Source: Hippopus hippopus
Taxonomy: Eukaryota > Mollusca > Bivalvia > Cardiida > Cardiidae
DNA: 64,000 nt
NCBI GenBank assembly: GCA_946811185.2
Contig: OX328106.1
Span: forward strand, 42,048,311 to 42,112,310
Direction of reading: 5' to 3'
The position numbers and the translations under genes are program-made. Positions within the stretch are counted from its first letter, which is position 1; every line of letters begins with the position of its first letter. The notes under the pieces were generated by a model. It was not told where the DNA came from. It was given only the letters and a program-made list of their open reading frames with translations, and did not search any database. This document shows positions 50,801-58,787 of the stretch, in pieces.

Positions 50801-53227
50801 AAATATTGACCAGTCAGCCTGCGCAATTTGCGCAGGCTGACCTGGGTCGATACTTTTTGCTACTGGTCAATTTTCTGCAGGTCGAAGGACCATTCTACCT
50901 CATGATTTAGTCAGCTGTTAGACAAAATGAATTTTATAGATATATAATTATATGATGACCTGCTTGGTATTTTGCCAGAGCATGGCTGAAATATAGTTTT
51001 CATTCTGTGAGGTCAAATCTTGATCAGCACAGTGAAAAAAGCTACTAATTTTGCTCTAGGCAAGCAAACATGAAAATGTCATTTTGTGAAGTCTGATCTT
51101 GATCTACACTTTGGCTAAAGATACTGGTGTTGCAAACATGTATTTGTCATTTTGCAATGTCTAATCTTGATCTACACATAGACAAAAGCTACTAATGATG
51201 CCCTAAGCCAGCTAAGAGATAATTAGCGTACAAAGTCTATGAGCAATAAGCCAAAACTATAGTTTCTTTACGACTATCATAAAACTTTCCACCAATGACA
51301 AATTGCTCTGCCACTGGGTGGCATAGCCCTTATCTATTTGTTGGTATTAACCCTTTACCTAAACAATCCAAAATGTTTCAACAAACACTTTTGAAAACAT
51401 TGTGGGAAAAGAAGAAAATGCTGGTAACCAGCATTTTCTTCTTTTCCCACAATGTTTTCAGTTCTTTCAAAGACAGATCACCTTATTTTATTAACATTAC
51501 ATTTGTCATCTGCAAATGCATTCAGTTTTGCCAAGTCTATAATTTTGATGTCAGGTAAAGTATTAACTACCCCTCATAATGGAGAGTAAATAGGCAAAAA
51601 ATGGTCCCAAGATGTGGAAACAAGTGAATTACAGGCATACTTGTGTGCCATTACTAGCCCAGCCTAATCAAGATGTTTGTAGATAAGAAAGTATCGAGAC
51701 TTGTGATACAAATTGGGATTGGCAAGAAATGTGTGGTGGAAATTTGAGAGGATAACTGGTAGATCTAGACTTCAGCTCTTTTACCATATGATCAAAGTTC
51801 TGGACTTTCCCATATTGAAAGCATTTGCAGACAACAAATTAATATGCCTCAAATGATGGTTTTTGTCTGTCAGTCCGTCTTTGCCCAAAATGTTTTCTAC
51901 CAACATTTTCTCTTCTCAAAAGCCTATGGCTCCTTAGATTAGAAATAAAAAAGTTACGAAATAAATGTTTTGAAAACCTTTCTAAGCCTGTACAAAATCC
52001 TAGATGTTTCCTTATTTAGAGTTAAAATCACAGACAGTTGGGTAATTAGACTAGGTTATGATGATGATGGTGATATTGAAGAAAAATACTTCTAAAGAAA
52101 AGGCTTAAAAGGAAACTGTTTCAGCTATCTAGCTTAGTTTTTCTATGAAAGATCATACTGCTTGCCCTTTAACACTTTTCATACTCTGAACACTTTGATT
52201 GACATGTGACTATAAATGTGCAAAGTCTTAAAATAGCTCACTTGCTGGGAATCCACAGTTAATTATGGCTGACAGAAGGGGACATCTCAAGAATGTCCTT
52301 GTTGGTGTAAGTGTCAAGGGCTTGTCTGCATCAATTAGGAAGAAGTCTGCCAAATTCCAATAAACTTGTAAATGAGTCGTCTAATTGCAGTTCCTCTCCA
52401 GAATGAGTGTATAATGAGTCTGTTTGTTCTATTGCTATTGTTGTCAAAATTCCAGTGTACTTCAACCCTTTACTAAGACAATCCTATGTCTTTAACAACC
52501 CTGAGAAAGAAGGCATTTGAAAATATTGTGGGAAAATGAAAAAGAGGCTGGTCACCAGCATTTTATCCTATTCACCAACCATTCTGAAGAATGTTCTTAG
52601 TCTTACTCTCAAGAATTTTCTAAAAATGCAAGTAACACAACTCTTGATTGGCTAAACCATTTGGTTTAGCCAATCAGGAGTTGTGTTACTTTCAGATTTA
52701 GGAAGTTTATGAAAACATGGTAGAAAAAGGAGAAAATGCTGGTAAATAACATAATCTCTTTTTCCACACATGGTTTTTACCCTATCTAAGACAATTCCAC
52801 ACTTTGAGCCATATTAAACTTTTTCATCTGCAAATGCTCAGGGTTTGGAAAAAGTCTAAAATTTTGTCCTATGGTGAGGACTGAAAGCAACTTTCATATC
52901 CATGTTTTATTAGTACATTATTCACTGCTTACTTTTTATTGGGAATATGTGCTTTATTTTGAATCATACAATTACATAAAATTATTCACAACTTACCTTT
53001 GTTCTTCGTATACTCCTCTCAAAAAGTTTAGCAACATAGGTATATCTAAACAACAATTGTTAGTGCTCAATTTGCTTTCAGAAGACAGCATAATTATGTT
53101 TATTCACTTCTAAAGTCTGATTTTTGTTGTTGTTGTTGTTGTTTTACAGATAGCAACCAAAGATTTGGAACCAGAAATCCAGCAAGCTACACAAGAAGAA
53201 GTGCTTATATTCAACAAGGGACTCTAG
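34733..53227 (+). CDS. SFXN5: Sideroflexin-5, complete 12-exon gene
   Basis: Mitochondrial inner-membrane carrier of the sideroflexin family. SFXN1-type members import serine; SFXN5 has been linked to citrate transport, so the substrate here is inferred. Coding exons: 34733-34777, 36621-36689, 37581-37685, 38526-38580, 39934-39959, 40472-40582, 41325-41390, 41703-41793, 42803-42918, 44403-44488, 45158-45275, 53150-53227. The frame is continuous for 321 residues (human SFXN5: 340). Motifs seen: [14 protein letters not shown], the family signature [53 protein letters not shown], several hydrophobic membrane segments, and the C-terminal FNKGL. FRMSGY, NQSHNAC and GIDVLDS favour SFXN5 over SFXN1/2/3. 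No cleavable presequence is seen, which is normal for the family. Intron 8 has a GC donor; intron 11 is 7.9 kb. Confidence 0.96.
35414..35646 (+). mobile_element. family A MITE in SFXN5 intron 1
   Basis: Starts TTAACCACACAATGCTGAC and ends GATTGGTAAAGAGGTAA; contains a short internal duplication of GGAGAAAAT beside the hairpin. Confidence 0.85.
36621..36689 (+). CDS. SFXN5: SFXN5 exon 2
   Basis: A 23-codon phase-0 exon encoding [20 protein letters not shown] then ISG, with a TTTTTTAG acceptor and GGG/GTATGT donor. This is the conserved sideroflexin N-terminal block before the first membrane segment. Confidence 0.96.
36800..37028 (+). mobile_element. family A MITE in SFXN5 intron 2
   Basis: Ends TTAAGTGAACCAGCAATCCC and GTCATGTGATAAAGGATTAA; hairpin loop diverged. 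Confidence 0.8.
37087..37315 (-). mobile_element. family A MITE in SFXN5 intron 2
   Basis: Complete 229-bp copy with TTAA at each end; core GAGAAAATGCTGGTTGCCAG. Confidence 0.92.
37581..37685 (+). CDS. SFXN5: SFXN5 exon 3
   Basis: A 35-codon phase-0 exon encoding [20 protein letters not shown] then [15 protein letters not shown]. It aligns without gaps to the SFXN5 segment EAVQLLEDYKHG and LWSAQKIKQ. The donor is CAG/GTACTG. Confidence 0.96.
37775..37905 (-). mobile_element. family A MITE, 3' half
   Basis: From GTAGAAAACATAGTGGGAA to AGAGTTAA; the 5' half is missing. Shares TTAA with the following copy. Confidence 0.75.
37902..38130 (-). mobile_element. family A MITE in SFXN5 intron 3
   Basis: Starts TTAACTTTTACCAAAGGACA and ends GATTGTTTGGGAAAGGATTT; core diverged. 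Confidence 0.8.
38228..38495 (+). mobile_element. family C element in SFXN5 intron 3
   Basis: TTGAGCCACGCTCTGGCAAAA to GAGCATGACTCATT, ending 31 bp before exon 4. Core CAGCCTGCGCAGATTGTGCAG. Confidence 0.92.
38526..38580 (+). CDS. SFXN5: SFXN5 exon 4: HPDTG motif
   Basis: 18 codons plus one base, encoding [23 protein letters not shown] is the family signature. FRMSG, completed by the next exon, is the SFXN5 form. The donor is G/GTAAGT. Confidence 0.97.
38668..38965 (+). mobile_element. V-SINE-like retroposon, fullest copy
   Basis: Head with TAGCTCTGTTGGCAAGAAAG and a B-box-like GGTTCAAAATCC, central AAGCAGCCAGTGGTTTTGAG, and 3' GGTGCACTGGCTGCCATGAT. It lies in SFXN5 intron 4, 88 bp after exon 4. 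Confidence 0.8.
39056..39312 (-). mobile_element. family C element in SFXN5 intron 4
   Basis: CAGTCATGCTCTTTGAAAAGA to CCAGAACATGAC; core hairpin eroded. Confidence 0.82.
39366..39606 (+). mobile_element. family A MITE in SFXN5 intron 4
   Basis: Starts TTAAACTCTGCTCTTTACCA and ends TCTAGTAAAGGGTTAA; hairpin eroded. Confidence 0.75.
39628..39892 (+). mobile_element. family C element in SFXN5 intron 4
   Basis: GACCCATGCTCTGGCAAAAG to CAGAGCAAGGCTC, flanked on both sides by ACAT, suggesting a 4-bp target duplication. Confidence 0.9.
39934..39959 (+). CDS. SFXN5: SFXN5 exon 5 (26-nt microexon)
   Basis: Only 26 nt: it completes a glycine and encodes YVPFGVPI. The acceptor is TTTTCAG and the donor ATC/GTAAGT. 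The matching human sequence is YIPFGTPI, so the small exon is real despite its size. Confidence 0.94.
39979..40195 (-). mobile_element. family A MITE remnant in SFXN5 intron 5
   Basis: TTAACTCTTGATGACAAAATT start just after the donor of exon 5; the far end is not clear. Confidence 0.55.
40196..40428 (+). mobile_element. family A MITE in SFXN5 intron 5
   Basis: Diverged start and a clear end CATGTGGTAAAGAGTTAA, 43 bp before exon 6. Confidence 0.65.
40472..40582 (+). CDS. SFXN5: SFXN5 exon 6: NQSHN motif
   Basis: A 37-codon phase-0 exon encoding [20 protein letters not shown] then [17 protein letters not shown]. The block is nearly invariant in SFXN5. A family D MITE sits 24 bp after the donor. 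Confidence 0.97.
40606..40866 (+). mobile_element. family D MITE with two internal hairpins, SFXN5 intron 6
   Basis: A 261-bp element with inverted ends GGTCTGCAACATGTGAAAAA and (other strand) GGCCTGCAACATGCAAAAAG, flanked by ATAT on both sides. Two hairpins, each with GGATCAGCCTGCGCA, sit in tandem inside. It starts 24 bp after the exon 6 donor. Confidence 0.88.
41325..41390 (+). CDS. SFXN5: SFXN5 exon 7
   Basis: A 22-codon phase-0 exon encoding [20 protein letters not shown] then IS, a hydrophobic membrane segment. It aligns to the human segment [20 protein letters not shown]. The donor is TCA/GTGAGT. Confidence 0.96.
41703..41793 (+). CDS. SFXN5: SFXN5 exon 8, ending at a GC donor
   Basis: 30 codons plus one base, encoding [20 protein letters not shown] then [10 protein letters not shown]. 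The only boundary that keeps the frame into exon 9 (A-SANVCN) is after the G at 41793, giving a GCAAGT donor at 41794. Using the nearby GT shifts the frame and soon gives a stop. Confidence 0.93.
41848..41893 (+). repeat. TG/TC compound microsatellite, SFXN5 intron 8
   Basis: About six TG units run into about fifteen TC units, 55 bp after the GC donor of exon 8. Confidence 0.97.
42120..42330 (-). mobile_element. family A MITE remnant in SFXN5 intron 8
   Basis: Recognisable ATGACAAAATTTTTG, GATAGAAAACAAAGTGG and TTTTCTCCATTTCCCACAAT blocks without clear ends. Confidence 0.55.
42410..42504 (+). mobile_element. family B MITE, 3' half
   Basis: GTGGACAGTATAGATCAAGG hairpin region, with its end cut by the family A insertion at 42505. 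Confidence 0.65.
42505..42733 (+). mobile_element. family A MITE in SFXN5 intron 8
   Basis: Complete 229-bp copy with TTAA ends, ending 70 bp upstream of exon 9. Its core palindrome differs from perfect at one base. Confidence 0.93.
42803..42918 (+). CDS. SFXN5: SFXN5 exon 9
   Basis: Completes an alanine and encodes [38 protein letters not shown]. The GIDVLDS stretch and IAA(K/R) match SFXN5. The acceptor follows a long pyrimidine tract; the donor is CAG/GTAATC. Confidence 0.97.
43107..43220 (+). mobile_element. V-SINE-like retroposon, 3' part
   Basis: AGAGCCCTAGCCTAGTACTG to TGAAATAATGTTGAAAGCGG. Confidence 0.7.
43241..43459 (+). mobile_element. family A MITE in SFXN5 intron 9
   Basis: TTAA at both ends and an intact core hairpin; it sits just after a SINE 3' end. 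Confidence 0.88.
43640..43905 (+). mobile_element. V-SINE-like retroposon
   Basis: B box CACTGGTTCAAATCCCTAA, central ACAGTGGCTTGGAAGAAAAG, and GGTGCACTGGCTGCCGCAAT to TGAAATAATGTTGAGACTGG. Confidence 0.78.
44403..44488 (+). CDS. SFXN5: SFXN5 exon 10
   Basis: 28 codons plus two bases, encoding [20 protein letters not shown] then PLVMAQIE, a membrane segment that aligns with the human segment LTRVVLPMPILVLPPIVM. It ends in phase 2 at AA/GTGAGT. Confidence 0.96.
44518..44793 (+). mobile_element. family A MITE with internal duplication, SFXN5 intron 10
   Basis: CCAACCCTTTACCAAACAATC start. The GAAGGCTTTGGAAAACAT segment recurs 75 bp later (GAAAGCTTTTGAAAACATC), so part of the left arm is duplicated. 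Confidence 0.7.
45158..45275 (+). CDS. SFXN5: SFXN5 exon 11
   Basis: Completes a lysine, then 39 codons: [45 protein letters not shown] and LFPQ are conserved in the last membrane segment of sideroflexins. The donor is AAG/GTAACA. Confidence 0.96.
45306..45513 (-). mobile_element. family A MITE in SFXN5 intron 11
   Basis: TTAATTCTTTGCCAAACGAC to GTTAAAGGGTTAA, starting 30 bp after the exon 11 donor. One half of the hairpin is lost. Confidence 0.85.
45580..45807 (-). mobile_element. family A MITE inserted next to a tRNA-like A box
   Basis: TTAACTCTTTACCAGACAAC to GATAAAGGGATAA. The left flank, CTCTTTGGCTCAGTGG, equals the head of the tRNA-like sequence at 58791, suggesting insertion into a copy of that repeat. 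Confidence 0.87.
45828..46090 (+). mobile_element. V-SINE-like retroposon, diverged
   Basis: TAGGTCAGTTGGTAATGG (A-box-like), CAACCAGTGGCTTGGTAAG, and TGAAATGGAATAAATGTGCG. Confidence 0.6.
46184..46382 (+). mobile_element. family A MITE remnant
   Basis: AACCCTCTACCCCATATTCC start and GTCTAAAATTTTA near the end; strongly diverged. Confidence 0.55.
46800..48860. other. SFXN5 intron 11, CpG-containing stretch and unclassified sequence
   Basis: About 46820-46990 is locally richer in CpG (TTCTCGCGCCAACG, TTTACGGCCGCCGAG) and is followed by a donor-like GTAAGAAATG. I cannot connect it to any reading frame. The remainder to 48860 has no recognised repeat or gene. Confidence 0.4.
48880..49370 (+). 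repeat. degenerate tandem repeat, SFXN5 intron 11
   Basis: Three to four units of about 150 bp share TCAAGACAAAAAA, GCAGGTGTTAGAATGACATA, AATGATC and ACAACCTCCATTTGTCAC in order. No coding potential. Confidence 0.8.
49430..49630 (+). mobile_element. family A MITE
   Basis: TTAACTCTTTACCAAACCAT start and intact core. Its last 90 bp are repeated at 49838-49915, a local tandem duplication. Confidence 0.82.
49725..49840 (+). mobile_element. family G palindrome, diverged
   Basis: TTTCAAAGTAACACATTTTC, AATTAGCTAAACC and an eroded complement. Confidence 0.7.
49989..50219 (-). mobile_element. family A MITE
   Basis: Complete 231-bp copy with TTAA at both ends in SFXN5 intron 11. Confidence 0.9.
50758..50990 (-). 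mobile_element. family C element
   Basis: TGAGCCATGCTATGTGAAAAG to CAGAGCATGGCTGA with core CAGCCTGCGCAATTTGCGCAG; a short deletion near the right end. Confidence 0.87.
51008..51200 (+). repeat. three tandem copies of a family B half-element
   Basis: Three units of about 63 bp share TCTTGATC(T/A)(A/G)CAC, then AAAGCTACTAATNNTGC. They look like local amplification of one family B arm. Confidence 0.65.
51347..51566 (+). mobile_element. family A MITE
   Basis: TTAACCCTTTACCTAAACAA to AGGTAAAGTATTAA. The hairpin stem is co-varied: GAAGAAAATGCTGG pairs with CCAGCATTTTCTTC where most copies have GGAG/CTCC. Confidence 0.9.
51770..51960 (-). mobile_element. family A MITE remnant
   Basis: CTCTTTTACCATATGATC start and AAAGCATTTGCAGACAACAAA; the remainder is degraded. 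Confidence 0.5.
52461..52875 (+). mobile_element. family A MITE split by a family G palindrome
   Basis: The left part 52461-52575 and right part 52693-52875 are family A sequence. Between them lies a family G element. The right part repeats some core sequence, so two adjacent A copies are also possible. Confidence 0.75.
52576..52692 (+). mobile_element. family G palindrome nested in family A
   Basis: AACTCTTGATTGGCTAAACC with GGTTTAGCCAATCAGGAGTT; nearly perfect arms. A one-armed remnant lies at 58525-58575. Confidence 0.88.
53124..53142 (+). repeat. TTG microsatellite in the exon 12 acceptor tract
   Basis: Six or seven TTG units immediately upstream of the TTTTACAG acceptor of the last SFXN5 exon. 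Length changes here could affect splicing. Confidence 0.95.
53150..53227 (+). CDS. SFXN5: SFXN5 terminal coding exon 12
   Basis: 25 codons plus TAG, encoding [20 protein letters not shown] then FNKGL. It aligns to the human end ETSQLEPEIAQAT...YNKGL. The acceptor is preceded by a TTG microsatellite inside the pyrimidine tract. Confidence 0.96.
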   Translation: MATKDLEPEIQQATQEEVLIFNKGL

Positions 53228-53504
53228 CTCTAGGGAGACAGACGTTTTGACCTGGTTTTGACTGGTATTCACAGCTGTGTAAATCGAACACCTTCAGTGC
53301 CATGTTCAACGCTAATGGCTTTTACCAAATATTCAAAAATGTGTGGTGCAGTCAAACACATTTTGAATTGGTCGTTTACTTGAATGATACCATTTCTATA
53401 TAAATGTACATATATAATTCTGTTCATTTTTTTTTCTTTTCATTTGTGTTTTTTGGTGATAGATTTTTAAAACTAGCAATTAGATAATGTTTCTTGCATA
53501 TACA

Positions 53505-54065
53505 TGTATTTTATTATGATTTAATGTGTATGAAATCCTCAAAAGGCAACATGAGATAATTTGAACCTTAAATTATCATTTAACTTAACTATCGACTAAC
53601 TGCCAGGAGCTAGACTAAGGCTTTCATGGGCCTTGTGTGTATTAGATATTATTCAGTTAGAACAATGTCTCTTTACTTAAATGATAATTTGAAGTCTTTG
53701 CATAGGATTTATTCTTTTTGCAATTCATAATTCATGTACACTTTTCTGTTTGGCTGATATTTGTATGGCTGATTAATGTCTGATGATTTCTGATAATGGG
53801 CTATACTGTGAAATCTTTGCCCAACGTTTTAAAAGTCAAAGAACTGAAAGAATCTGTCTATGGCCTTTATGTAACATTTTCAAAAGTATACTATATTCGT
53901 TACTTTACTTGGTACTGGCATGATACCTGTATGCAATACATGTATACTTTGTAATGTTATTTGTATTACTGACATTAAACAACAAATATTTTCTAGAAAT
54001 ATCTTACAATGGCTTTGATGGTAAGAATTGCTACACATTCTGAAATGTCTGGCAAAATATGGTTA
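53505..54065 (+). repeat. older tandem duplication in SFXN5 3' flank, copy 1
   Basis: Aligns with 54775-55845: shared ATTATGATTTAAT, ATTTTCAAAAGT, TTTCTAGAAATAT, then GGCTTTGAT and GCTACACA blocks in the same order. It carries neither of the two insertions in the other copy and includes part of the SFXN5 3' UTR. Confidence 0.75.
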
Positions 54066-54338
54066 TCATTATTCTTGCAAAAAAAATAGTGCACATTTGA
54101 TTGCAGATGACCTATATCAAACTTTGATTTCAAGATTTTTTTTTTCAAAAGCTTGTATTGTACCCATAGATCAGAATACAAACATGTATGAGAATAAGAT
54201 GCAATTTAGCATTGTCAGTACATATACAGTTCAGCCACTGGCTAAGAATTGTACTGAAAGCCATATACATTTTATTGTTATTCCCTTACTACAAAATTGC
54301 AGTAGAGCATTTTGGAAGAATCATGATAAAATATGAAA

Positions 54339-54344
54339 AATAAA
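54339..54344 (+). promoter_or_regulatory. SFXN5: candidate SFXN5 poly(A) signal AATAAA
   Basis: AATAAA about 1.1 kb after the SFXN5 stop, in AT-rich sequence free of recognised transposons up to this point. This is a plausible 3' UTR length, but earlier variant signals cannot be excluded. Confidence 0.4.
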
Positions 54345-54934
54345 GATAATTAATCAAGTACAAAAACAGAAAATCATGTAGCTATTGCCAAATACTTCAA
54401 AATGTGCTACCAAAAAAAAAAATTCAGTGTTTTAAATACATGTGTTATTTTTTTCTATATGCATTTTTATTTTTAGATATTTTTCTATTCAGATTGATTA
54501 TTGTGAGTGTTATATACATGTACCATTGCTTTTCTGGTAAAATGTTTTACGTCTTAGCCTGGTAAAGGCAATCGTTGCTTTTGCAGACATTGTAGATCAA
54601 AACTAGACTGCACAGAACATATATTGTGATCTTGGTCTTTTCTCTGTTACATGTTAGAAAAATTAGAAATATGCAGAAACATTGTTGAAAATTAAATTTG
54701 ATTGTTTCCATTGTTGTAATTTGGTTGAACAGGGGAGGAGGTGGCGTTGTTGTGCCATGTCCTTACCATTACTTTGTATAATTCTATTATGATTTAATAA
54801 GTACGTACTATCGAATCCTCTAATGTAACATGAGGGATGGTGCTTCGAGGTATACTAGAAGAAAATTATTATTAAAATGAAATGGCAGATATATGCCAGT
54901 GGAGCCATTCAGACACACATGAGCATCTTTTTTT

Positions 54935-55141
54935 TTAAGCCTTTATCCTACTAAATAAGCGAAATGAAACCTTCGAACCGTTAGTAAAAACCCGAATAAT
55001 ACTACTAATTTTTTGGAGAAAAATATCTCCTTATCAGTCAGTGCAGATCAAAGATCAGACTGCACGTTCTGTGCAGTCTGATCTTGATCTACACTGTCTG
55101 CAAAAGGTCAGTGAGTCGCTGCTTAGCAGCCTAAGCGTTAA
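54935..55141 (+). mobile_element. family B MITE in SFXN5 downstream duplication
   Basis: Complete 207-bp copy, TTAAGCCTTTATCCTACTAA to CCTAAGCGTTAA. It is absent from the other duplicate at about 53650. Confidence 0.92.
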
Positions 55142-55443
55142 TTATTCTTCAGTGATAACGATGAGTCGAAAGAAAAGTTGAAGTATTTACACCATTATAT
55201 TTTACACATATTTATTTGGCTGATTATTGCGTTATGATTCCTGACAATGATCTGTACCATGAAATCTGTACCCAACTTTTGCATTTGAAACGTTTGTAGC
55301 ATTTTCAAAAGTTTACTGTGCGTTAGTTGTACCTGGTGCTGGTTTGATACCTCTATGAAATATACACTTTTAGTTCATTTATATTATTAATATCAACAAC
55401 TGACGAACTTTCTAGAAATATTCAATGCCTTTGACAGAATGGC

Positions 55444-55799
55444 AACATTCGGCAAACCTCGGTTGATTCCTTGGTCCCTCGGCTTAATCACGTAGCTTGA
55501 TATGCACCTACACGGTATATTTCTTCGCCGGAAGAACACCGCTTCACCGTTCTTGGAATCGTAACACTACACTTAGAAAGCAAACACTAGTAACAATTTT
55601 TCAAACTCAGTCTATTTATTACTTTGGCATTTTTCAGCGATAGTCTGCTTATCACCGTGGCTGTTGTTGCCGTTGCTAATCAATTTACAGGACGCCGCCA
55701 TGTTTAAGATCATGTGACTGGCAGTATTTCAAAATGGAAACCCCCTTGAAACGGACGAGGTTAGATGTAGGTACGGAATCGGCCGAGTTGTGACGAGGG
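55444..55799 (+). mobile_element. family H element, 356 bp with 8-bp target duplication
   Basis: AACATTCGGCAAACCTCGG to GTTGTGACGAGGG, flanked by AGAATGGC on both sides (55436-55443, 55800-55807). The other duplicate has the unfilled site AGAATTGC near 54019. The size and target length suggest a hAT-type non-autonomous element. The interior (about 360 bp) has no recognised gene. Confidence 0.87.
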
Positions 55800-55859
55800 A
55801 GAATGGCTACACAATCTAAAACAACTGTCGAAATGTGGTTATATAGATTATATATATCG

Positions 55860-58780
55860 AATTACGATTTCAATAATCAAACAGACGGTGTGATACCGTG
55901 CGCGTTCCATTAGATTACGGCTTCAGGGCCGTAGCCTGGAATGTAGGAAAGCCGAAGTCCTAACCGAAGGCGTTGTCCAAATGTTGAAGACACGATTTGG
56001 GGTAGAGAATGAGACAACAAGAGAGGGTACCCTGACGGGTAGGGAACACCAAGGAGAAAATTTTGAGAAAAATAAAAATTGCAGTTTGGTGGTACCTGGC
56101 GATATTTGTAAATGCCATCACTTTTATGATTCACTCGCTCTCTCTCTCTCACACTCTGTATTTTTCTCCCTAGAAAACGGACTGGCAAAATTGATGCTGA
56201 AGCCCACGCTCCGAAGCTTCGCGCCTCGACGTCTTTATAACAAGTAGGATAGACCCTAATCTAATGTGAATGTAGAGTTTCCGTTACGCGTTTTCCGTTA
56301 CGCTTTATAGAAAATAATGAAATATGTTTTCTGTCGTGGATATTACTTTGTTGAAGTCATCATTAATTGATTCTAATTAGTGTAATTTCCATCTAAACAA
56401 TCGATTGTCTTTCAGCGGATGTTTCATGGACCATAACTAAAAGCTTTTTGCTGTCGTCTGTGAATAATTCTGTTGTTTTTAAATGTTGTTCGTTTATCCG
56501 TTGGACAAATGTAAAAATCTGGTGTCCAGCGCAAATAGCAAAAAATATGAGAATTATACCTCACCAACATTCTGTAAACTTAATTTCCTTAAATGGTTTA
56601 AATTTGCAAAGACCGGTAGGCCTAAGTTACATAGTGCACTTACTAGTATTCTTGTCTTTTGCGAGGAAACAGCAGACCAGAATAAAAATGATAGTTTTAC
56701 GGGGTACAAAGGGAAGGAAAATCGTTTTTATGCCTAATTGAAGGCTGATCATCGCTTCTTTTTACCATTAATTGTTAGTAATAATACGTTTATTAATATT
56801 TTACCCATTTAGCATGGGGATGTATTGAGTTGAGCAATAAATCAGACCGTTAAGTGACTGTCAGGTCATACTGTATGACAGGTTCTTCCGCGCCATACAA
56901 ATTAGTTCTTTCCATACAAATTTGTTCTTCAACGGATGATTTTTAGAATTAATTTTCTGCCTCTGTTACTGCATACATGTGTTGCTTTTCATGGAACAAA
57001 TACCTGTTAAGGGAAACATATTACCCTCAATCATTTTTTATTACATTTGAAATATACCATATTTAAATTTCATAATGGCTTCGAGCATCTATTTGGTTGA
57101 CTGTTTCAGTACTGAAATGACACTGAACGACTTGGCTTCTTTTTAATCTGTTTGAACATTCATATGATCTCCGTTTTCTTTTTAATTCTTTCAGAATTGA
57201 CTGTAAAATATTACGTAGCATTTATATCTTGTTAATCTTAAATTTGTGATGTATGAATATACAATAGAGCCGTAGACGCCGCACACAGACGATAGGTGCC
57301 CACCAACCCACTCATACTCGATAATAGGTCTTGATGAAGACGCTTGTTTTTTTTTTAAGAGGTTTTTTTTGTAAGAGTGAATTTATGTTGGACAGTGTCG
57401 ATACAGGCAGACTGAACATTTTGTGAAAGAACTTAGATTCCAGGAATATGGATACAGAAGGTTACTTTTCTGTGATGCGGTCATGAAGCAGTCCCACGGG
57501 GCAAAGCATCAACGAAACGAAAATCGCTGTTACGTTAAAACTTACGATATTGAGTTCGGCTCGATATTCCAGTGCGAATAATGTAAATTAAGATTAGACT
57601 ACAAAGAACGTGTAGTCTTATTTAGGATTTCATACTATCAGATACTGTGAGATATTTCATTAAAGAAAAAGACATCTGAGAAATAGCAATACGTGTACGT
57701 ATTTTTACTGTTGGATGGAAATTGTTTGATAGGTTTTTCTAGGGTAAGGGTTAAATACGGTGTACAGGTTCAGAATAATTGTTAATTTTATTAAATTTTG
57801 AGTAATGGTTGTCCACTATTATGACTAATTGATAATGGAACAATAATAGATAATCGACTCATTAACTCGGTCCAATTAACCGAAAAGGCTTGTCAATCAT
57901 TCGTTAGATTTAACTCGTTACCCCTTGAAAAAAAACAACGATGACTTGGGAAAACATCATTGTAAATTGTGCCACGGAATAATTCGTATGAATTTGAGTT
58001 TAAACCCCGAATCCATGTGTAGGCCTATACCATTGTTGCATGGGACATCACTCGTTCAAAGCCATTTCTAGTCTTGCAACAGTTTTGTAAAAAAAAAGAC
58101 GTCTGTAGTTGGTAAAGTGTTGATTTTTCGTTGTTGAGTAAGTTAACTATCATGGTTCGTTTAAGAGATCTTGTAAATATTTCAATAGGGTCGTTATTGC
58201 GACGCCGGCGTATTTTCACTGAATGCTCCTTCCATCGTTATGGCTTATCTTTTCCCAGAAGAATTGGAGGCGTGTAAATCAAACTATATCGAAATAGGAA
58301 GTCATTTGTGCTTTGTGGAAGGAAAACCGTTGAAGCCAATGAAATTTTTCACTTGAAGATCGACTGTACAGATATATAGAAAAAAATTCCATGTTTTGAC
58401 GTAGCCGTTACTAGTGTATAAATAAAGCAAGAGGCTGCAGTTTTAAAAAAAAAAGTGGAGGGGGGGGTTCTTACAAACTTATTAAAACTGCATTTTGATT
58501 CTTTAGTATTTTCCAAAGAACACTACTTCTGATTTAGCCAATCAGATATTGTGCTACGTTCTTCATTTAGAGCTGCAATGCAATTTAGATTACTTGGTAA
58601 TTATGGTCCCTAAATTTTGATACTTTTTGCTTTAAACGTCCTTTCCCTTGGATATTTAATGGATCTTTGGTTATTGATTTGAGGTCATCAGTGGCAAAAG
58701 TGTTTTCAATTGTTGCGGGAGACCACTCCTTCATGCATGGCTTCATCCCGGTTTAAATACAATACCTAACAACTGCGTTA
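55860..58780. other. intergenic, no gene recognised
   Basis: Beyond the downstream duplication. A CT microsatellite lies at about 56134-56145. Overlapping short frames at 56448-56741 have no family features. A family B remnant lies at 57570-57756. Confidence 0.45.
57570..57756 (-). mobile_element. family B MITE, diverged
   Basis: Core ATTAGACTACAAAGAACGTG and its complement, ending GGTAAGGGTTAA; stem bases have changed on both sides (GTAGTC against GACTAC). Confidence 0.75.
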
Positions 58781-58787
58781 GGGAGAA

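Larger units (their letters stand above)
54775..55845 (+). repeat. older tandem duplication in SFXN5 3' flank, copy 2
   Basis: The partner of 53505-54065. It is longer because a family B element (54935-55141) and a family H element (55444-55799) inserted here. The host sequence is clearly more diverged than in the 6.5-kb duplication, implying an older event. Confidence 0.75.

Noticed and set aside
55910..56247. Opposing frames on both strands as a gene end or LINE tail
   Set aside because: Low-complexity serine/leucine and RERER stretches come from a CT microsatellite; no reverse transcriptase motif was found.
56448..56741. Two overlapping plus-strand frames of 84-97 codons as a possible gene
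   Set aside because: No recognisable motif, signal, splice partner or repeat of conserved residues; overlapping frames in AT-rich DNA can arise by chance. Left unannotated.
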